Shown: positions 44,085-53,499, counted from the first letter of the stretch. The stretch is 64,000 nt of DNA from Acidovorax temperans (GCF_006716905.1 NZ_VFPV01000002.1:1082501-1146500), one strand, 5' to 3'. Notes: a model not told the origin generated them from the letters alone. A program made the numbers and translations.

Positions 44085-44345
44085 TCAAGCGGCGCCCAGC
44101 AGTGGCATCAGGCCACCGCGCCCGTCCAGGGCCACCAGATCGTCATGACCACCCACATGGGTGGTGCCGATGAAAATCTGCGGCACCGTGCGGCGGCCGG
44201 TGATTTCCATCATGTGGGTGCGGGCCTCAGGGTCGAGGTCAACACGAATTTCCTCGATCTGCTCCACGCCCTTGGACTTGAGAATCTGCTTGGCGCGAAC
44301 GCAGTAGGGGCAGACGGCGGTGGTGTACATCTTCACGGGTTGCAT
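44085..44345 (-). CDS. grxC: Glutaredoxin 3
   Basis: 86 aa from MQPVKMYTTAVCPYC at 44345, with an AGGAG site 8 nt upstream. A dithiol glutaredoxin with active site CPYC (residues 12-15), the TVPQIFI cis-Pro loop and HVGGHDDLVAL glutathione-binding segment. Reduces disulfides and deglutathionylates proteins using glutathione. It belongs to the conserved rhodanese-grxC-secB-gpsA group. Confidence 0.95.
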   Translation of the reverse strand: MQPVKMYTTAVCPYCVRAKQILKSKGVEQIEEIRVDLDPEARTHMMEITGRRTVPQIFIGTTHVGGHDDLVALDGRGGLMPLLGAA

Positions 44346-44373
44346 GCGGCTCTCCTGCTTTAGGGGGTGAAGG

Positions 44374-44781
44374 TCAGGCTTTTTCAATCGGCAGGCTGGC
44401 TTCGCGCCAGGCCTTCAGGCCACCGGCCAGGGCTTCAGCCTTGTCGTAGCCCAGCTTTTTGGCCACGGCCACGGCGCGGTTGGCGCGGGCGCCAGAAGCG
44501 CACACCAGCACCACGGGCACGGCCTTGTTCTTCACCAGGGTGGGCAGGCGTTCTTCGAGTTGGCTCAGGGGCACGTTCTTGGCGCCGCCCACGTGGCCAG
44601 CGGCGAACTCTTCGGCTTCGCATACGTCAATGACGACCGCCTTTTCACGGTTGATGAGCTGCACCGCCTGGTTGGGGGTGAGCGAGCCAGCACCTGCGCT
44701 GCGCAGCGACGGCCACAGCAGCATGCTGCCCGATGCGAGGGCCACGACGAGCAAATACCAGTTGTCGATGATGAATTTCAC
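44374..44781 (-). CDS. yibN: Membrane-anchored rhodanese-like protein (YibN type)
   Basis: 135 aa with a GTG start at 44781 (read as MKFIIDNWYLL); no in-frame ATG lies in the right place. An N-terminal membrane helix (residues 5-25) is followed by one rhodanese domain with CEAEEFAAGHVGGAKNVPL and the active-site loop VCASGARA. The genomic place next to grxC and secB matches E. coli yibN. A role in sulfur transfer or a link to the Sec/membrane insertion machinery is possible, but the substrate is unknown. Confidence 0.9.
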   Translation of the reverse strand: MKFIIDNWYLLVVALASGSMLLWPSLRSAGAGSLTPNQAVQLINREKAVVIDVCEAEEFAAGHVGGAKNVPLSQLEERLPTLVKNKAVPVVLVCASGARANRAVAVAKKLGYDKAEALAGGLKAWREASLPIEKA

Positions 44782-44853
44782 GAAGATTCCTTGGGTTGGC
44801 GAACAGAGCAATTTTAGAATGTTAGGTTTTGACCCGCTCTTTCTAGGGAAACC

Positions 44854-45597
44854 ATGCACAAACTCGTTCTGATCCGCCACGGCGAATCCACCTGGAACCT
44901 TGAAAACCGCTTCACTGGATGGACCGATGTGGACCTGACGCCCACCGGTGTTTCCCAGGCCATGTCGGCCGGCAAGCTGCTCAAGGCCGAGGGCTACGAG
45001 TTCGACCTGGCCTTCACCAGCGTGCTCAAGCGCGCCATCCACACCCTGTGGTACGCCCTGGACGAGATGGATTGCACCTGGCTGCCCGTGGTCAAAGACT
45101 GGCGTCTGAACGAGCGCCACTACGGCGCGCTGCAGGGCCTGAACAAAGCCGACATGGCCAAGCAGTATGGCGACGAGCAGGTGCTGGTATGGCGCCGCAG
45201 CTACGACACCCCCCCGCCTGCGCTGGAAGCCACCGACCCCCGCAGCGAGCGCGGCGACCGCCGTTACGCCAATGTGGCGGCCGAGAACGTGCCCCTGACC
45301 GAATGCCTGAAAGACACCGTAGCCCGCGTGCTGCCTTTCTGGAACGAGTCCATGGCGCCCGCCATCCGCTCGGGCAAACGCGTGGTGGTGGCTGCGCACG
45401 GCAACTCCATCCGGGCGCTGGTCAAGTACCTGGACAACATCTCCGACAACGACATCGTGGGCCTGAACATTCCCAACGGGATTCCGCTGGTTTACGAGCT
45501 GGACGACAACCTCAAGCCCATCCGCCACTACTATCTGGGCGATGCCGAAGCGGCTGCCAAGGCCGCCGCCGCAGTGGCTTCGCAGGGAACAGCGTAA
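44854..45597 (+). CDS. gpmA: 2,3-bisphosphoglycerate-dependent phosphoglycerate mutase
   Basis: Interconverts 3- and 2-phosphoglycerate in glycolysis/gluconeogenesis. 247 aa. Phospho-His in [19 protein letters not shown] (residues 6-24, motif core RHGES), [12 protein letters not shown], and the second His in [15 protein letters not shown] short Ala-rich tail ends the protein. It is divergent from the rhodanese gene with 72 bp between the starts. Confidence 0.96.
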   Translation: MHKLVLIRHGESTWNLENRFTGWTDVDLTPTGVSQAMSAGKLLKAEGYEFDLAFTSVLKRAIHTLWYALDEMDCTWLPVVKDWRLNERHYGALQGLNKADMAKQYGDEQVLVWRRSYDTPPPALEATDPRSERGDRRYANVAAENVPLTECLKDTVARVLPFWNESMAPAIRSGKRVVVAAHGNSIRALVKYLDNISDNDIVGLNIPNGIPLVYELDDNLKPIRHYYLGDAEAAAKAAAAVASQGTA

Positions 45598-45713
45598 AGA
45601 CGGTGTAAATCTGCTGGGAAAACCCACCAGATCCTGCGAAAGTGAGCGCCCGCGCGGAACTGCAGCGGGTGCGGCCCTTCCAAGGTGTATATTGAATCGG
45701 TTAAAGGTGTTGT

Positions 45714-47150
45714 ATGGGCCAGAAACTCAAAATTGCGGGCTGGGTGTCGGTTGGTGTGGTGGCCGGTGCGCTCACCACGGTGTCTTTGCAAACCGTTGCG
45801 CGCGGGGCGATGACACCGCTGCCGCTGGAGGAAATCCAGCAGCTGTCAGCAGTGTTCGGTCTGGTCAAGACAGACTATGTGGAGCCGGTGGATGACAAAA
45901 AGCTCATCACCGATGCCATCTCTGGCATGGTGTCCAGCCTCGACCCGCATTCGCAGTATTTCGACAAGAAGTCTTTCAAGGAATTCCGTGAAGGCACCAC
46001 GGGCCGGTTTGTGGGCGTGGGCATTGAAATCACCCAGGAAGACGGCCTGATCAAGATCGTCTCGCCCATCGAAGGTTCGCCCGCGTTTCGCGCCGGGCTC
46101 AAGACCAACGACCTGATCACCAAGATTGACGAGACCGCCGTCAAAGGCCTGTCGCTGAGCGACTCCGTCAAGCGCATGCGCGGTGAGCCCAACACCAAGG
46201 TCACCCTCACCATCTTCCGCAAGGACGAAAACCGCTCGTTCCCTGTCACCATCGTCCGCGAAGAAATCAAGACCCAGTCCGTCAAGGGCAAGGTCATGGA
46301 GCCCGGATATGCCTGGATTCGCCTATCGCAGTTCCAGGAGCGGACGGTGGAAGACTTCGTGCGCAAGGTGGAAGACGTCTACAAGCAGGAACCCAATCTC
46401 AAGGGCTTGGTGCTGGACCTGCGCAACGACCCCGGTGGCTTGCTGGATGCAGCCGTCGCGATTTCGGCAGCCTTCCTGCCCGAGAACGTGACCGTGGTCA
46501 GCACCAACGGCCAGCTGGCCGAAAGCAAGGCCACCTACAAGGCATCGCCCGAGTTTTACATGCGCCGCAACGGCAGCGACCCGCTGCGCCGGTTGCCTGC
46601 GGCCCTCAAGACCGTGCCCCTGGTGGTGCTGGTGAACGAAGGCTCCGCATCGGCCAGCGAAATCGTGGCCGGCGCCTTGCAAGACCACAAGCGCGCCACC
46701 ATCATGGGCAGCCAGACCTTTGGTAAGGGCTCAGTGCAAACCGTACGGCCCTTGGGGCCCGACACAGGCATCAAGCTGACCACCGCCCGCTACTACACCC
46801 CCAGCGGCAAGTCTATCCAGGCCAAGGGTATCGTGCCCGACGTGATGATCGACGAGTCTGAAGAGGGCAACGTGTTTGCCGCGCTGCGTATGCGCGAGGC
46901 TGATCTGGACAAACACCTGGGCAGCGGCCAGGGCGAAGAGCAAAAAGACGAGGCCCGTGAAAAGGCCCGTGAAGAAGCCCGCAAGCGCCTGGAAGAAGAA
47001 GCCAAGAAGCCTGCGGCCGAGCGCAAGTTGCCTGAGTTTGGTACCGACAAGGATTTCCAGCTGACCCAGGCGCTCAACAAGCTCAAGGGTCGGGCGGTGC
47101 TGGTGAGCAAGACGCAAACCGAGCGCAAGGAAGAAAAGAAGGAAAACTGA
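45714..47150 (+). CDS. ctpA: C-terminal processing protease (S41 family, CtpA)
   Basis: 478-aa periplasmic serine protease anchored by an N-terminal helix (residues 5-25). The PDZ domain is at about 95-175 (GVGIEITQEDGLIKIVSPI, GSPAFRAGLKTNDLI). The catalytic Ser is in NEGSASASEIVAGAL (about residue 311) and the general base Lys in QTFGKGSVQT (about residue 338). The tail at 400-475 is highly charged (Glu/Lys/Arg-rich, likely helical). Family members cleave C-terminal tails of envelope proteins. A strong terminator follows. Confidence 0.94.
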   Translation: MGQKLKIAGWVSVGVVAGALTTVSLQTVARGAMTPLPLEEIQQLSAVFGLVKTDYVEPVDDKKLITDAISGMVSSLDPHSQYFDKKSFKEFREGTTGRFVGVGIEITQEDGLIKIVSPIEGSPAFRAGLKTNDLITKIDETAVKGLSLSDSVKRMRGEPNTKVTLTIFRKDENRSFPVTIVREEIKTQSVKGKVMEPGYAWIRLSQFQERTVEDFVRKVEDVYKQEPNLKGLVLDLRNDPGGLLDAAVAISAAFLPENVTVVSTNGQLAESKATYKASPEFYMRRNGSDPLRRLPAALKTVPLVVLVNEGSASASEIVAGALQDHKRATIMGSQTFGKGSVQTVRPLGPDTGIKLTTARYYTPSGKSIQAKGIVPDVMIDESEEGNVFAALRMREADLDKHLGSGQGEEQKDEAREKAREEARKRLEEEAKKPAAERKLPEFGTDKDFQLTQALNKLKGRAVLVSKTQTERKEEKKEN

Positions 47151-47182
47151 GCGCAGGCTTGCCCTTCCCGGTTTTCATGTAC

Positions 47183-47217
47183 AAAGGCCGGGCTCCATCA
47201 GGAGCCCGGCCTTTTTG
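47183..47217 (+). terminator. Intrinsic terminator after ctpA
   Basis: AAAGGCCGGGCTCC, loop ATCA, GGAGCCCGGCCTTTTT: a perfect 14-bp stem followed by T's. Confidence 0.93.
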
Positions 47218-47237
47218 ATGTGGTGGATGAGAGAACG

Positions 47238-47987
47238 ATGAACGATGAACAGTTGCTGCGCTATTCGCGCCACATCCTGCTCGATGAAGTAGGCATTGAA
47301 GGGCAAGAGCGGGTCTTGGCCTCGCATGCACTGGTGATTGGCGCCGGGGGGCTGGGGTCACCCGTGGCGCTGTACCTGGGCTCGGCGGGCGTCGGGCGGA
47401 TCACGCTGGTGGATCACGATGTGGTGGACCTCACCAACCTGCAGCGGCAAGTGGCACACACCACCGACCGCGTGGGGCAGCCCAAGGTGGAATCTGCCGC
47501 GCAGGCAGTGCGTGCCATCAACCCCAGCGTAGAGGTCACCTGCTTGCAGCAGCGTGCAGACACCGCCTTGCTCGATGAGTGGGTGCCCCAGGCGACGGTG
47601 GTTCTGGATTGCAGCGACAACTACGCTACGCGCCACGCGGTCAATGCTGCCTGCATTCGCCACGGCAAACCCTTGGTGGCTGGTGCCGTCATCCGCTTCG
47701 ATGGGCAGGTGATGGTGTTTGATCCGCGTGATCCTGCGTCGCCCTGCTATGCCTGCATGTTCACGCCCGAGGCCGAGTTTGAGGAAGTGCAGTGCTCCAC
47801 CATGGGTGTCTTCGCCCCGCTGGTCGGTGTCATCGGCGCCATGCAGGCAGCCGAAGCCTTGAAGCTCATCTCTGGCGCCGCGCCAGCCATGACTGGGCGC
47901 CTGCTTATGCTCGATGGCCGCACCATGGAGTGGAATACGATGAAAGTGCCACGCGATCCCGCCTGCGTTGTCTGTGGCAAACAGTAG
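47238..47987 (+). CDS. moeB: HesA/MoeB/ThiF-family adenylyltransferase
   Basis: E1-like enzyme that adenylates the C-terminal Gly of a ubiquitin-like sulfur carrier (MoaD or ThiS). 249 aa from MNDEQLLRYSRHILLDEVGI; a GTG 18 nt upstream is less likely. ATP loop VIGAGGLGSPVALYL, then NLQRQVAHTTDRVG. Zinc Cys pairs CYAC and CVVC; the catalytic Cys is probably in FEEVQCSTMGV. Whether it serves molybdopterin or thiamine synthesis is not decidable here, as neither pathway is adjacent. Confidence 0.85.
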   Translation: MNDEQLLRYSRHILLDEVGIEGQERVLASHALVIGAGGLGSPVALYLGSAGVGRITLVDHDVVDLTNLQRQVAHTTDRVGQPKVESAAQAVRAINPSVEVTCLQQRADTALLDEWVPQATVVLDCSDNYATRHAVNAACIRHGKPLVAGAVIRFDGQVMVFDPRDPASPCYACMFTPEAEFEEVQCSTMGVFAPLVGVIGAMQAAEALKLISGAAPAMTGRLLMLDGRTMEWNTMKVPRDPACVVCGKQ

Positions 47988-48100
47988 GAGAAGTCCTACG
48001 CAACCAGCGAGTGCTGGCTGGCAGAACGATAAAAACATCCGGCTTAAAGTACGTCTTCGGCCATGGCGTATGGGTTCTGGCCGGACTCTTGGATCAGGCT

Positions 48101-48475
48101 GTGAAACTCCGCACTTACATTGTTGAAGACAACGCAACCATCAGAGAAAACCTGATCGGGACTCTGGAAGAGTTGGCGTCGGTAGAGCCGGTGGGGTTCG
48201 CTGAAACAGAAGACGAAGGCAAGGTCTGGCTCAAGGAGCGCGCCGGTCAGTGGGACTTGGCCATCGTTGATCTTTTCCTGCGTCAAGGCAGTGGCCTGGG
48301 GGTGCTGGAGGCATGCCGCGAGCGCAGCCCCGGGCAGAAAATGGTCGTCCTCAGCAACTACGCCACCCCCGATATACGCATGCGTTGCGCGCAACTCGGG
48401 GTAGACGCCGTCTTTGACAAATCTAATGAAATCGATGCGCTTGTGGACTACTGCGTGGCGCACAGCCGGGGTTGA
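48101..48475 (+). CDS. Single-domain response regulator (receiver only)
   Basis: 124 aa with a GTG start at 48101 (read as MKLRTYIVEDNATIRENL). Only a CheY-like receiver is present: acidic pair Glu9/Asp10, phospho-acceptor Asp57 in LAIVDLFLRQG, Ser in VVLSNYATPD, and the conserved Lys in VFDKSNEID. No output domain follows. It lies within 1 kb of a NarL-type regulator and a CHASE3 kinase, so it may be a phosphate sink or a connector of the same pathway. Confidence 0.8.
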   Translation: MKLRTYIVEDNATIRENLIGTLEELASVEPVGFAETEDEGKVWLKERAGQWDLAIVDLFLRQGSGLGVLEACRERSPGQKMVVLSNYATPDIRMRCAQLGVDAVFDKSNEIDALVDYCVAHSRG

Positions 48476-48625
48476 TCACGCGCCCTGGCGCCTGTCTCTC
48501 GTTAGGTGAGCAAGCACCATTGCAGTGCTCCCATCGTCTCTCACTCACTCCATACAGATTGAAAATTTTGCAGGGTTGAACGCCTCCTGGCGGCGTTCGC
48601 ACTGGCCAGGAGGGTAGAAGCCATA

Positions 48626-49258
48626 TCAGTCGATCAGCTGGTTCTTGAGCGCGTAATACGTCAGGTCGCTGTTGGAAGACAGGCCCATTTTTTCCATGAG
48701 GCGGGTACGGTAGGTGCTCACGGTTTTCACGCTCAGTGAAAGGTCCTTGGCGATGTCGCCTGCGGTCTCGCCTTTGGCCAGCTTCAAGAACACCTGGAAC
48801 TCGCGCTCGGACAACTGCTCGTGTGGAGGTGCATCGTCTTTGCGGTTGAGTTGCTGGGCGAGCAGCTCGGCCACGGTGGGGGTGAGGTAACGCTTGCCCA
48901 GCGCGATCACACGGATGGCTTCCACAATTTCGGAGGGCTCGCATTCCTTGTTGAGATAACCACTGGCCCCCTGGCGAATCAGATTGATGGCGTAATGCTC
49001 TTCGGGGTAGCCGCTCAAAATCAGAATGCCCATGTCGGGTGCTTTCGCACGCAGCATGGCCAAGGCATCCAGACCACTTTGGCCGGGCATCGAAAGGTCC
49101 ATCAGCAGTACGTCGATTTCGTGATTGCGCACCAGGTCAATCGCTTCGCGGCCATTCGAGGCTTCGCCTTCTACGCGTAAATCGACATGCTCTGACAGAA
49201 ACTGGCGCAAGCCGGAGCGAACAATAGCGTGGTCATCCACTATGCCGATTTTGATCAT
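48626..49258 (-). CDS. NarL/FixJ-type response regulator
   Basis: 210 aa from MIKIGIVDDHAIVRSG at 49258; an AAGGA site precedes it. Receiver domain with Asp8/Asp9 and phospho-acceptor Asp54 (LLMDLSMPGQSG), Lys in GYLNKECEPSE. The LuxR-type HTH is at about 145-205 (LSEREFQVFLKLAKGETAGD, SVKTVSTYRTRLMEKMG). It is divergent from the histidine kinase gene, 123 bp apart, and is almost certainly its partner. Confidence 0.92.
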   Translation of the reverse strand: MIKIGIVDDHAIVRSGLRQFLSEHVDLRVEGEASNGREAIDLVRNHEIDVLLMDLSMPGQSGLDALAMLRAKAPDMGILILSGYPEEHYAINLIRQGASGYLNKECEPSEIVEAIRVIALGKRYLTPTVAELLAQQLNRKDDAPPHEQLSEREFQVFLKLAKGETAGDIAKDLSLSVKTVSTYRTRLMEKMGLSSNSDLTYYALKNQLID

Positions 49259-49381
49259 TGTGTTTTCCTTCGGGAGGGTGCGCATGCAGCCCTCAATGAG
49301 TTGTAGCTAAACCGCGTTCGGGTGTTGCTGATGCATTGCATTCAACACCGCAAGCGCCAAACTTTATCCTGATTCCAAACT

Positions 49382-50746
49382 ATGAACCTACAAGCATCTT
49401 TGCGGCCGTGGTTACCAAAAGTTCGTCGCATGGCGCTGAGCCTGCCCATGGCTCTGCTGGCCGCCTTGGTTTTGGTGGGCATCAACGAAGTCGGGCACAT
49501 GCGCTCGCAAGACGCAGTGCGCCAGATGAGCCAGTGGCAGGCCACCCGTGGCACGGTCACCAGCCTGCTGCAAAGCATGCTCGATGCTGAGACCGGCCAG
49601 CGCGGTTACCTGCTGACGGGCAACGACGTCTACCTGCAGCCCTACGACAAAGCCATGACCGCGCTGCAAAGCCACATGGACACCTTGCGCAACCAGTTTG
49701 TGGACTCCAAGGAGGACATGCTGATGGTGGCACTGCTGTCGCGCCAGATCTCGCGCAAGCTCGCAGAGATGGAGTTGAGCCTGCGATTGCGCAGACAGGG
49801 CAATGAAGACGCCTGGAAGTTCATCCTGCACACCGACATGGGGCGGGAGAACATGGATGAAATCCGCAAGCACGCCCATGCGCTCATCGAGCGCGCCACG
49901 GCCAAGATCCAGATCGGCCAGGCGCAAATCGTGCAGTCGCTCATGCTCTCGCGCATTGGCATTGCCGTGGTCACGGCGATTGGCCTGCTGGCGTTCTTCA
50001 TGTACCTGCGCCAGGCCAACGCCCTGCAGGTGGTGAGCCAGCGCGAACAGGCCTTGCTTGAGCACGAGCGCGACCGCCTGGAAGGCCTGGTGCGCGAGCG
50101 CACGGCGTCCCTGTCGGAGCTGGCAAGCCACTTGCAGCAAGTGCGGGAAGACGAGCGCGGCCACCTGGCCCGCGAGCTGCACGACGAACTGGGTGCACTG
50201 CTCACCGCCGCCAAGCTGGACGTGGCGCGCTTGAAATCCAAGCTGGATGTGAATGCGCCGGATGTGACCGAACGCCTCAAGCACCTCACCGACACCCTCA
50301 ACAGCGGCATCGCCCTCAAGCGGCGCATCATCGAGGACTTGCGACCTTCTTCCTTGTCGCACCTGGGGCTCACGGCTGCGCTCGAGATTCTCACCCGCGA
50401 GTTTGCACAGCATGCCGGTATCGAGGTCGAGACCAACCTAGAGACGGTCGATTTGCCCAGCGCCACGCAGCTCACGGTGTACCGCATGGTGCAAGAGGCA
50501 CTGACCAACATCGGCAAGTACGCCAACGCGCACAAGGTGCTGGTGTCTGTGCACGCACATCCCAACCATGTGGCGGTGCAGGTGCATGACGACGGTGCGG
50601 GTTTTGACCCGGCCAGCGTGCAGGTGTCTTCGCACGGCCTGGCGGGCATGCGGCACCGGGTAGAGGCAGCAGGGGGGCGCCTGAGCGTGCACTCCAGCCC
50701 CGGCAAGGGCACCTTGCTGTCGGCGGTCTTGCCCCTGCTGCGCTAG
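49382..50746 (+). CDS. CHASE3-domain sensor histidine kinase
   Basis: 454 aa. An N-terminal helix (residues 18-36), CHASE3 periplasmic sensor with DAETGQRGYLLTGND (residues about 60-75), a second helix at about 195-215, a coiled linker, then HisKA_3 with the phospho-His in LARELHDELGALLTA (about residue 268) and a HATPase domain with VQEALTNIGKYANA and DDGAGFDP, GLAGMRHRV. This class phosphorylates NarL-type regulators, matching the divergent neighbour. The signal is unknown; the following genes suggest envelope or osmotic stress. Confidence 0.92.
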   Translation: MNLQASLRPWLPKVRRMALSLPMALLAALVLVGINEVGHMRSQDAVRQMSQWQATRGTVTSLLQSMLDAETGQRGYLLTGNDVYLQPYDKAMTALQSHMDTLRNQFVDSKEDMLMVALLSRQISRKLAEMELSLRLRRQGNEDAWKFILHTDMGRENMDEIRKHAHALIERATAKIQIGQAQIVQSLMLSRIGIAVVTAIGLLAFFMYLRQANALQVVSQREQALLEHERDRLEGLVRERTASLSELASHLQQVREDERGHLARELHDELGALLTAAKLDVARLKSKLDVNAPDVTERLKHLTDTLNSGIALKRRIIEDLRPSSLSHLGLTAALEILTREFAQHAGIEVETNLETVDLPSATQLTVYRMVQEALTNIGKYANAHKVLVSVHAHPNHVAVQVHDDGAGFDPASVQVSSHGLAGMRHRVEAAGGRLSVHSSPGKGTLLSAVLPLLR

Positions 50747-51155
50747 CACCCTCCAGGCCGTGGCAGCGACGGGCCACGGCGCAGAGGTGGCTATCGCTTT
50801 CCAGCGGCTTTTGCTCCGTCGCTGCGGTCGGCCGGGGGCTTCTTGTCTGAATTGCCCACCCTGCTGTGCGTTGCGCCGGGTGCCGGCAGTCCCCGCATGA
50901 GCAGGGGCAGGCGCTGTCCTACAGCGCGGGTGTGCAGGAGCCGACACGCCTGCGCGCCTGCCACCGTCACCGCCGGTTGCCGTGCTTACTTACAGTGAAG
51001 TCCAGCGAGTCGTTTCATAGCTCTCTGCGTATTTCAGGCACCTGGCAACCCGCTCTGTTCCTTGTGCGCAGTGAACTGTAAAACGACCTTTCTGGCACCG
51101 ATCCAAGGTGTCGCCCACTGCTGGCAATGCGCCGGCGCATTTTTGGGAGATGGTC
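50747..51155. other. Gap between the kinase and the DUF1328 gene
   Basis: About 410 bp with no gene I can support. It may hold the promoter of the small stress-type genes that follow; a GGGAGATGG ribosome site is at its end. A short ORF at 50866-51081 has no recognisable protein character. Confidence 0.5.
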
Positions 51156-51320
51156 ATGTTGCACTACGCAGTCGTTTTTCTGGTGATCGCTCTGGTCGCC
51201 GCAGTCTTCGGCTTTGGTGGCATTGCTGCCGGTGCCGTCGGCATCGCCAAGATCTTGTTCTTCGTCTTTGTGGTCATGGCCGTCGTCACCTTCGTGGTCG
51301 GCCTGCTCAAAAGGGGTTGA
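51156..51320 (+). CDS. DUF1328 family small membrane protein
   Basis: 54 aa, starting [20 protein letters not shown], with two membrane helices and the conserved [18 protein letters not shown]. This is the YtjA/DUF1328 family of short inner-membrane proteins. The function is unknown; homologues are commonly found with stress-induced genes. A GGGAGA ribosome site lies upstream. It is the first of three small genes (DUF1328, DUF883-type, BON) after the two-component system. Confidence 0.9.
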   Translation: MLHYAVVFLVIALVAAVFGFGGIAAGAVGIAKILFFVFVVMAVVTFVVGLLKRG

Positions 51321-51386
51321 CGCCTTAGCCACCCGAGTGGTCTGAGCCTCTCGCCCTTGGTACCCATCTCAATACAGGAGTGACCC

Positions 51387-51779
51387 ATGAGTAAAGAAAA
51401 CATCAAAGACATCGCCCCCACAAAGCTTCGCAACCTGTCTGATGACGTGCTGCAAAGTGCGGAAGAGGCTGTGAAAGCAACGCACGACAAGGCCGACCAA
51501 TTGTTTGATGCCGCCGAAGGTGGCGTGCGCCAGCTGCGTGCAGAGGCCAGCCCCGTCATTCAAGACCTGGCCGCACGGGCCCAGGACATCGCCACGCGCA
51601 GCATTGACTGCTGCGCCCAGGCCAGCGACCGCGCACGCCGCCAGTTGCACGAGGTGTCTGAAGCCACTACTCGCTACGTGGCCCAGCAGCCTGCCAAGTC
51701 GATGGCCATTGCGGTGGCCTCGGGCGCAGCCATCGGTGCCCTGGCACTGTGGCTCTCGCGCCGCCCGTCAGCTCGCTGA
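51387..51779 (+). CDS. DUF883/ElaB/YqjD-type membrane-anchored protein
   Basis: 130 aa. Residues 1-100 are a long amphipathic, probably coiled-coil region (LSDDVLQSAEEAVKATHDKA, ASPVIQDLAARAQDIATRSI), and residues 103-124 are one C-terminal helix with a Gly/Ala pattern (MAIAVASGAAIGALALWL), ending in Arg residues. Architecture matches ElaB/YqjD, tail-anchored ribosome-associated proteins of stationary phase in E. coli. Two adjacent Cys (CC at about 73-74) are unusual. Confidence 0.75.
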   Translation: MSKENIKDIAPTKLRNLSDDVLQSAEEAVKATHDKADQLFDAAEGGVRQLRAEASPVIQDLAARAQDIATRSIDCCAQASDRARRQLHEVSEATTRYVAQQPAKSMAIAVASGAAIGALALWLSRRPSAR

Positions 51780-51918
51780 CACAGGTTTCCCCAGGATTCG
51801 GCGGTTTAGCGATCGTTCGGATTCGCCTCAGTCCCGTGGTTGCGGAGGGTGCCATGGAGCCCGGGATTGATTTTTTTGCCAGCACCCGCGTTCGACTCAC
51901 TTTAAAGAAGGAAATACC

Positions 51919-52236
51919 ATGAAATACGCACGTGCTCTTGCTTTTGCCGCGATGGCTGGCGCCACCATCCTGACAGCCACTGGCTGCTCGGTGGCCCGCG
52001 AACAGCAAACCGTCGGCGCCTATATGGACGACGCCGGTATCACCACCGCCGTGAAGGCGAAAATGGCTGAAGACAAGACAGTCTCTGCCACCGCCATCAG
52101 CGTGGAAACCTTGAACGGCACGGTTCAGTTGTCGGGCTTTGCCAAGTCGCAAGCTGAAAAGAACCAGGCTGAAAACATTGCACGCAACACCAAGCATGTG
52201 CGTGAAGTGCGTAACAGCATTGTGGTGCGCCCCTGA
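51919..52236 (+). CDS. BON-domain lipoprotein
   Basis: 105 aa. A lipoprotein signal peptide ends at TATG-C23. One BON domain follows (DAGITTAVKAKMAEDKTVSA, VETLNGTVQLSGFAKSQAE), related to half of OsmY, which binds membranes in the periplasm under osmotic stress. An AAGAAGGAA ribosome site precedes the ATG. It is downstream of the DUF1328 and DUF883-type genes, supporting an envelope stress set. Confidence 0.9.
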   Translation: MKYARALAFAAMAGATILTATGCSVAREQQTVGAYMDDAGITTAVKAKMAEDKTVSATAISVETLNGTVQLSGFAKSQAEKNQAENIARNTKHVREVRNSIVVRP

Positions 52237-52300
52237 TGTCTTGACGAGCGGGGTGTGACGGGTGGACAGCCCACCATCACGCCCCAGCTCTCGCAAACCC

Positions 52301-52338
52301 AAACCTCCGCCTGCCCAGCAGCCGGAGGTTTTGTTTTT
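52301..52338 (+). terminator. Intrinsic terminator after the BON gene
   Basis: AACCTCCG (52302-52309) pairs with CGGAGGTT (52323-52330), followed by TTGTTTTTGG. It separates the stress-type genes from the metallopeptidase gene. Confidence 0.75.
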
Positions 52339-52383
52339 GGGGTCCACCCCCGCCTGCGCTCCGCAAGGGGTAAGCTCTGTCTC

Positions 52384-53493
52384 ATGCGCGTCTTCAATTG
52401 CGACCACTGCGGTCATCTGGTTTTTTTTGACAGCGTGCAATGCCTGCATTGCGGCAATACGCTGGCTTTTGCGCCTGACCAGCTCACCATGGCCACGCTG
52501 GCGCCTGCGCCGCAGGACGGGGCTGGGCTGTGGCGCCGCATGGGCGAGCGCGGTGGCAGTGCTCCCACAGGCAAGCTCTATCGCATGTGCTCCAACCGCG
52601 CGGCCTACGGGGCCTGCAACTTTGCAGTGCCTGCGAATGACTATTCGCCGCTGTGCGTGTCCTGCCGCCAGACCAGGGTGTTGCCGGATTTGTCCGAGCC
52701 CGCCAACCTGGGGCGCTGGCAACAGGTGGAGTCTGCCAAGCGGCAGTTGTTCTACACCCTGGCCCGGTTGGGGCTGGAGCCCGTGCCGGGCAGAGCCGGT
52801 CCGGTGTTTGAGTTCCTTGCTGACTGGCCGGGTGGCCCACAGGTGCTGACGGGCCACCAGGGCGGCACCATCACCCTGAATGTGGCCGAGGCCGACGACG
52901 ACGAGCGCGCCCGCCGCCGCATCGCGCTGGGCGAGCCCTACCGCACTCTCATCGGCCATCTGCGGCATGAGTCAGGCCATTTCTATTGGGACCAGCTGGT
53001 GCAAGGCGGTGCCCGCCTGGAGGAGTTCCGCCGCGTGTTTGGTGACGAGCGTGCCGACTATGCCGCTGCGCTGCAGGCGCATTACGCCAAGGGGGGGGAT
53101 GTGGGGCCGTGGGCTGAGCGGCATGTCAGTGCCTATGCCTCTGCCCACCCCTGGGAAGACTGGGCCGAAACCTGGGCCCATTACCTGCACATGGTGGATT
53201 TGCTGGAGACGGCCGCCAGCTACCAGCTGGGCGTGACGGTGCCCACGCCGCCATCCGGCCCCCAGCCCGCCATGCGCCACACCGTGTCAGACCCCTTTGG
53301 CAGCCCCGCCCCCAGTTTTGATGACATGGTGGGCCAGTGGGTGCCTGTCACCTTGCTGCTCAATAGCCTGAACCGCAGCCTGGGCCAGAGCGATGCCTAC
53401 CCCTTTGCCCTGTCTGCCGGGGCCATGGTCAAACTGCGGTTTGTGCACGACTTGGTGCAAGCAGTGCGGCAGCCGCCTGCACAGGCTGCCTGA
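52384..53493 (+). CDS. Zinc-ribbon putative metallopeptidase
   Basis: 369 aa from MRVFNCDHCGHLVFF. Two N-terminal zinc-ribbon Cys pairs (CDHCG, CLHCG) and further Cys (CSNRAAYGAC, CVSC) precede a catalytic-looking domain with LRHESGHFYWDQL, an HExxH zinc-peptidase motif, and a downstream acidic/His region HPWEDWAETWAHYLHM that could give the third ligand. This matches the putative zinc-binding metallopeptidase family of proteobacteria. No signal peptide, so a cytoplasmic enzyme of unknown substrate. Confidence 0.8.
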   Translation: MRVFNCDHCGHLVFFDSVQCLHCGNTLAFAPDQLTMATLAPAPQDGAGLWRRMGERGGSAPTGKLYRMCSNRAAYGACNFAVPANDYSPLCVSCRQTRVLPDLSEPANLGRWQQVESAKRQLFYTLARLGLEPVPGRAGPVFEFLADWPGGPQVLTGHQGGTITLNVAEADDDERARRRIALGEPYRTLIGHLRHESGHFYWDQLVQGGARLEEFRRVFGDERADYAAALQAHYAKGGDVGPWAERHVSAYASAHPWEDWAETWAHYLHMVDLLETAASYQLGVTVPTPPSGPQPAMRHTVSDPFGSPAPSFDDMVGQWVPVTLLLNSLNRSLGQSDAYPFALSAGAMVKLRFVHDLVQAVRQPPAQAA

Positions 53494-53499
53494 AGACTG

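Noticed and set aside
50866..51081. 71-codon ORF before the DUF1328 gene
   Set aside because: Arg/Cys/His-rich with no motif or ribosome site; likely chance.
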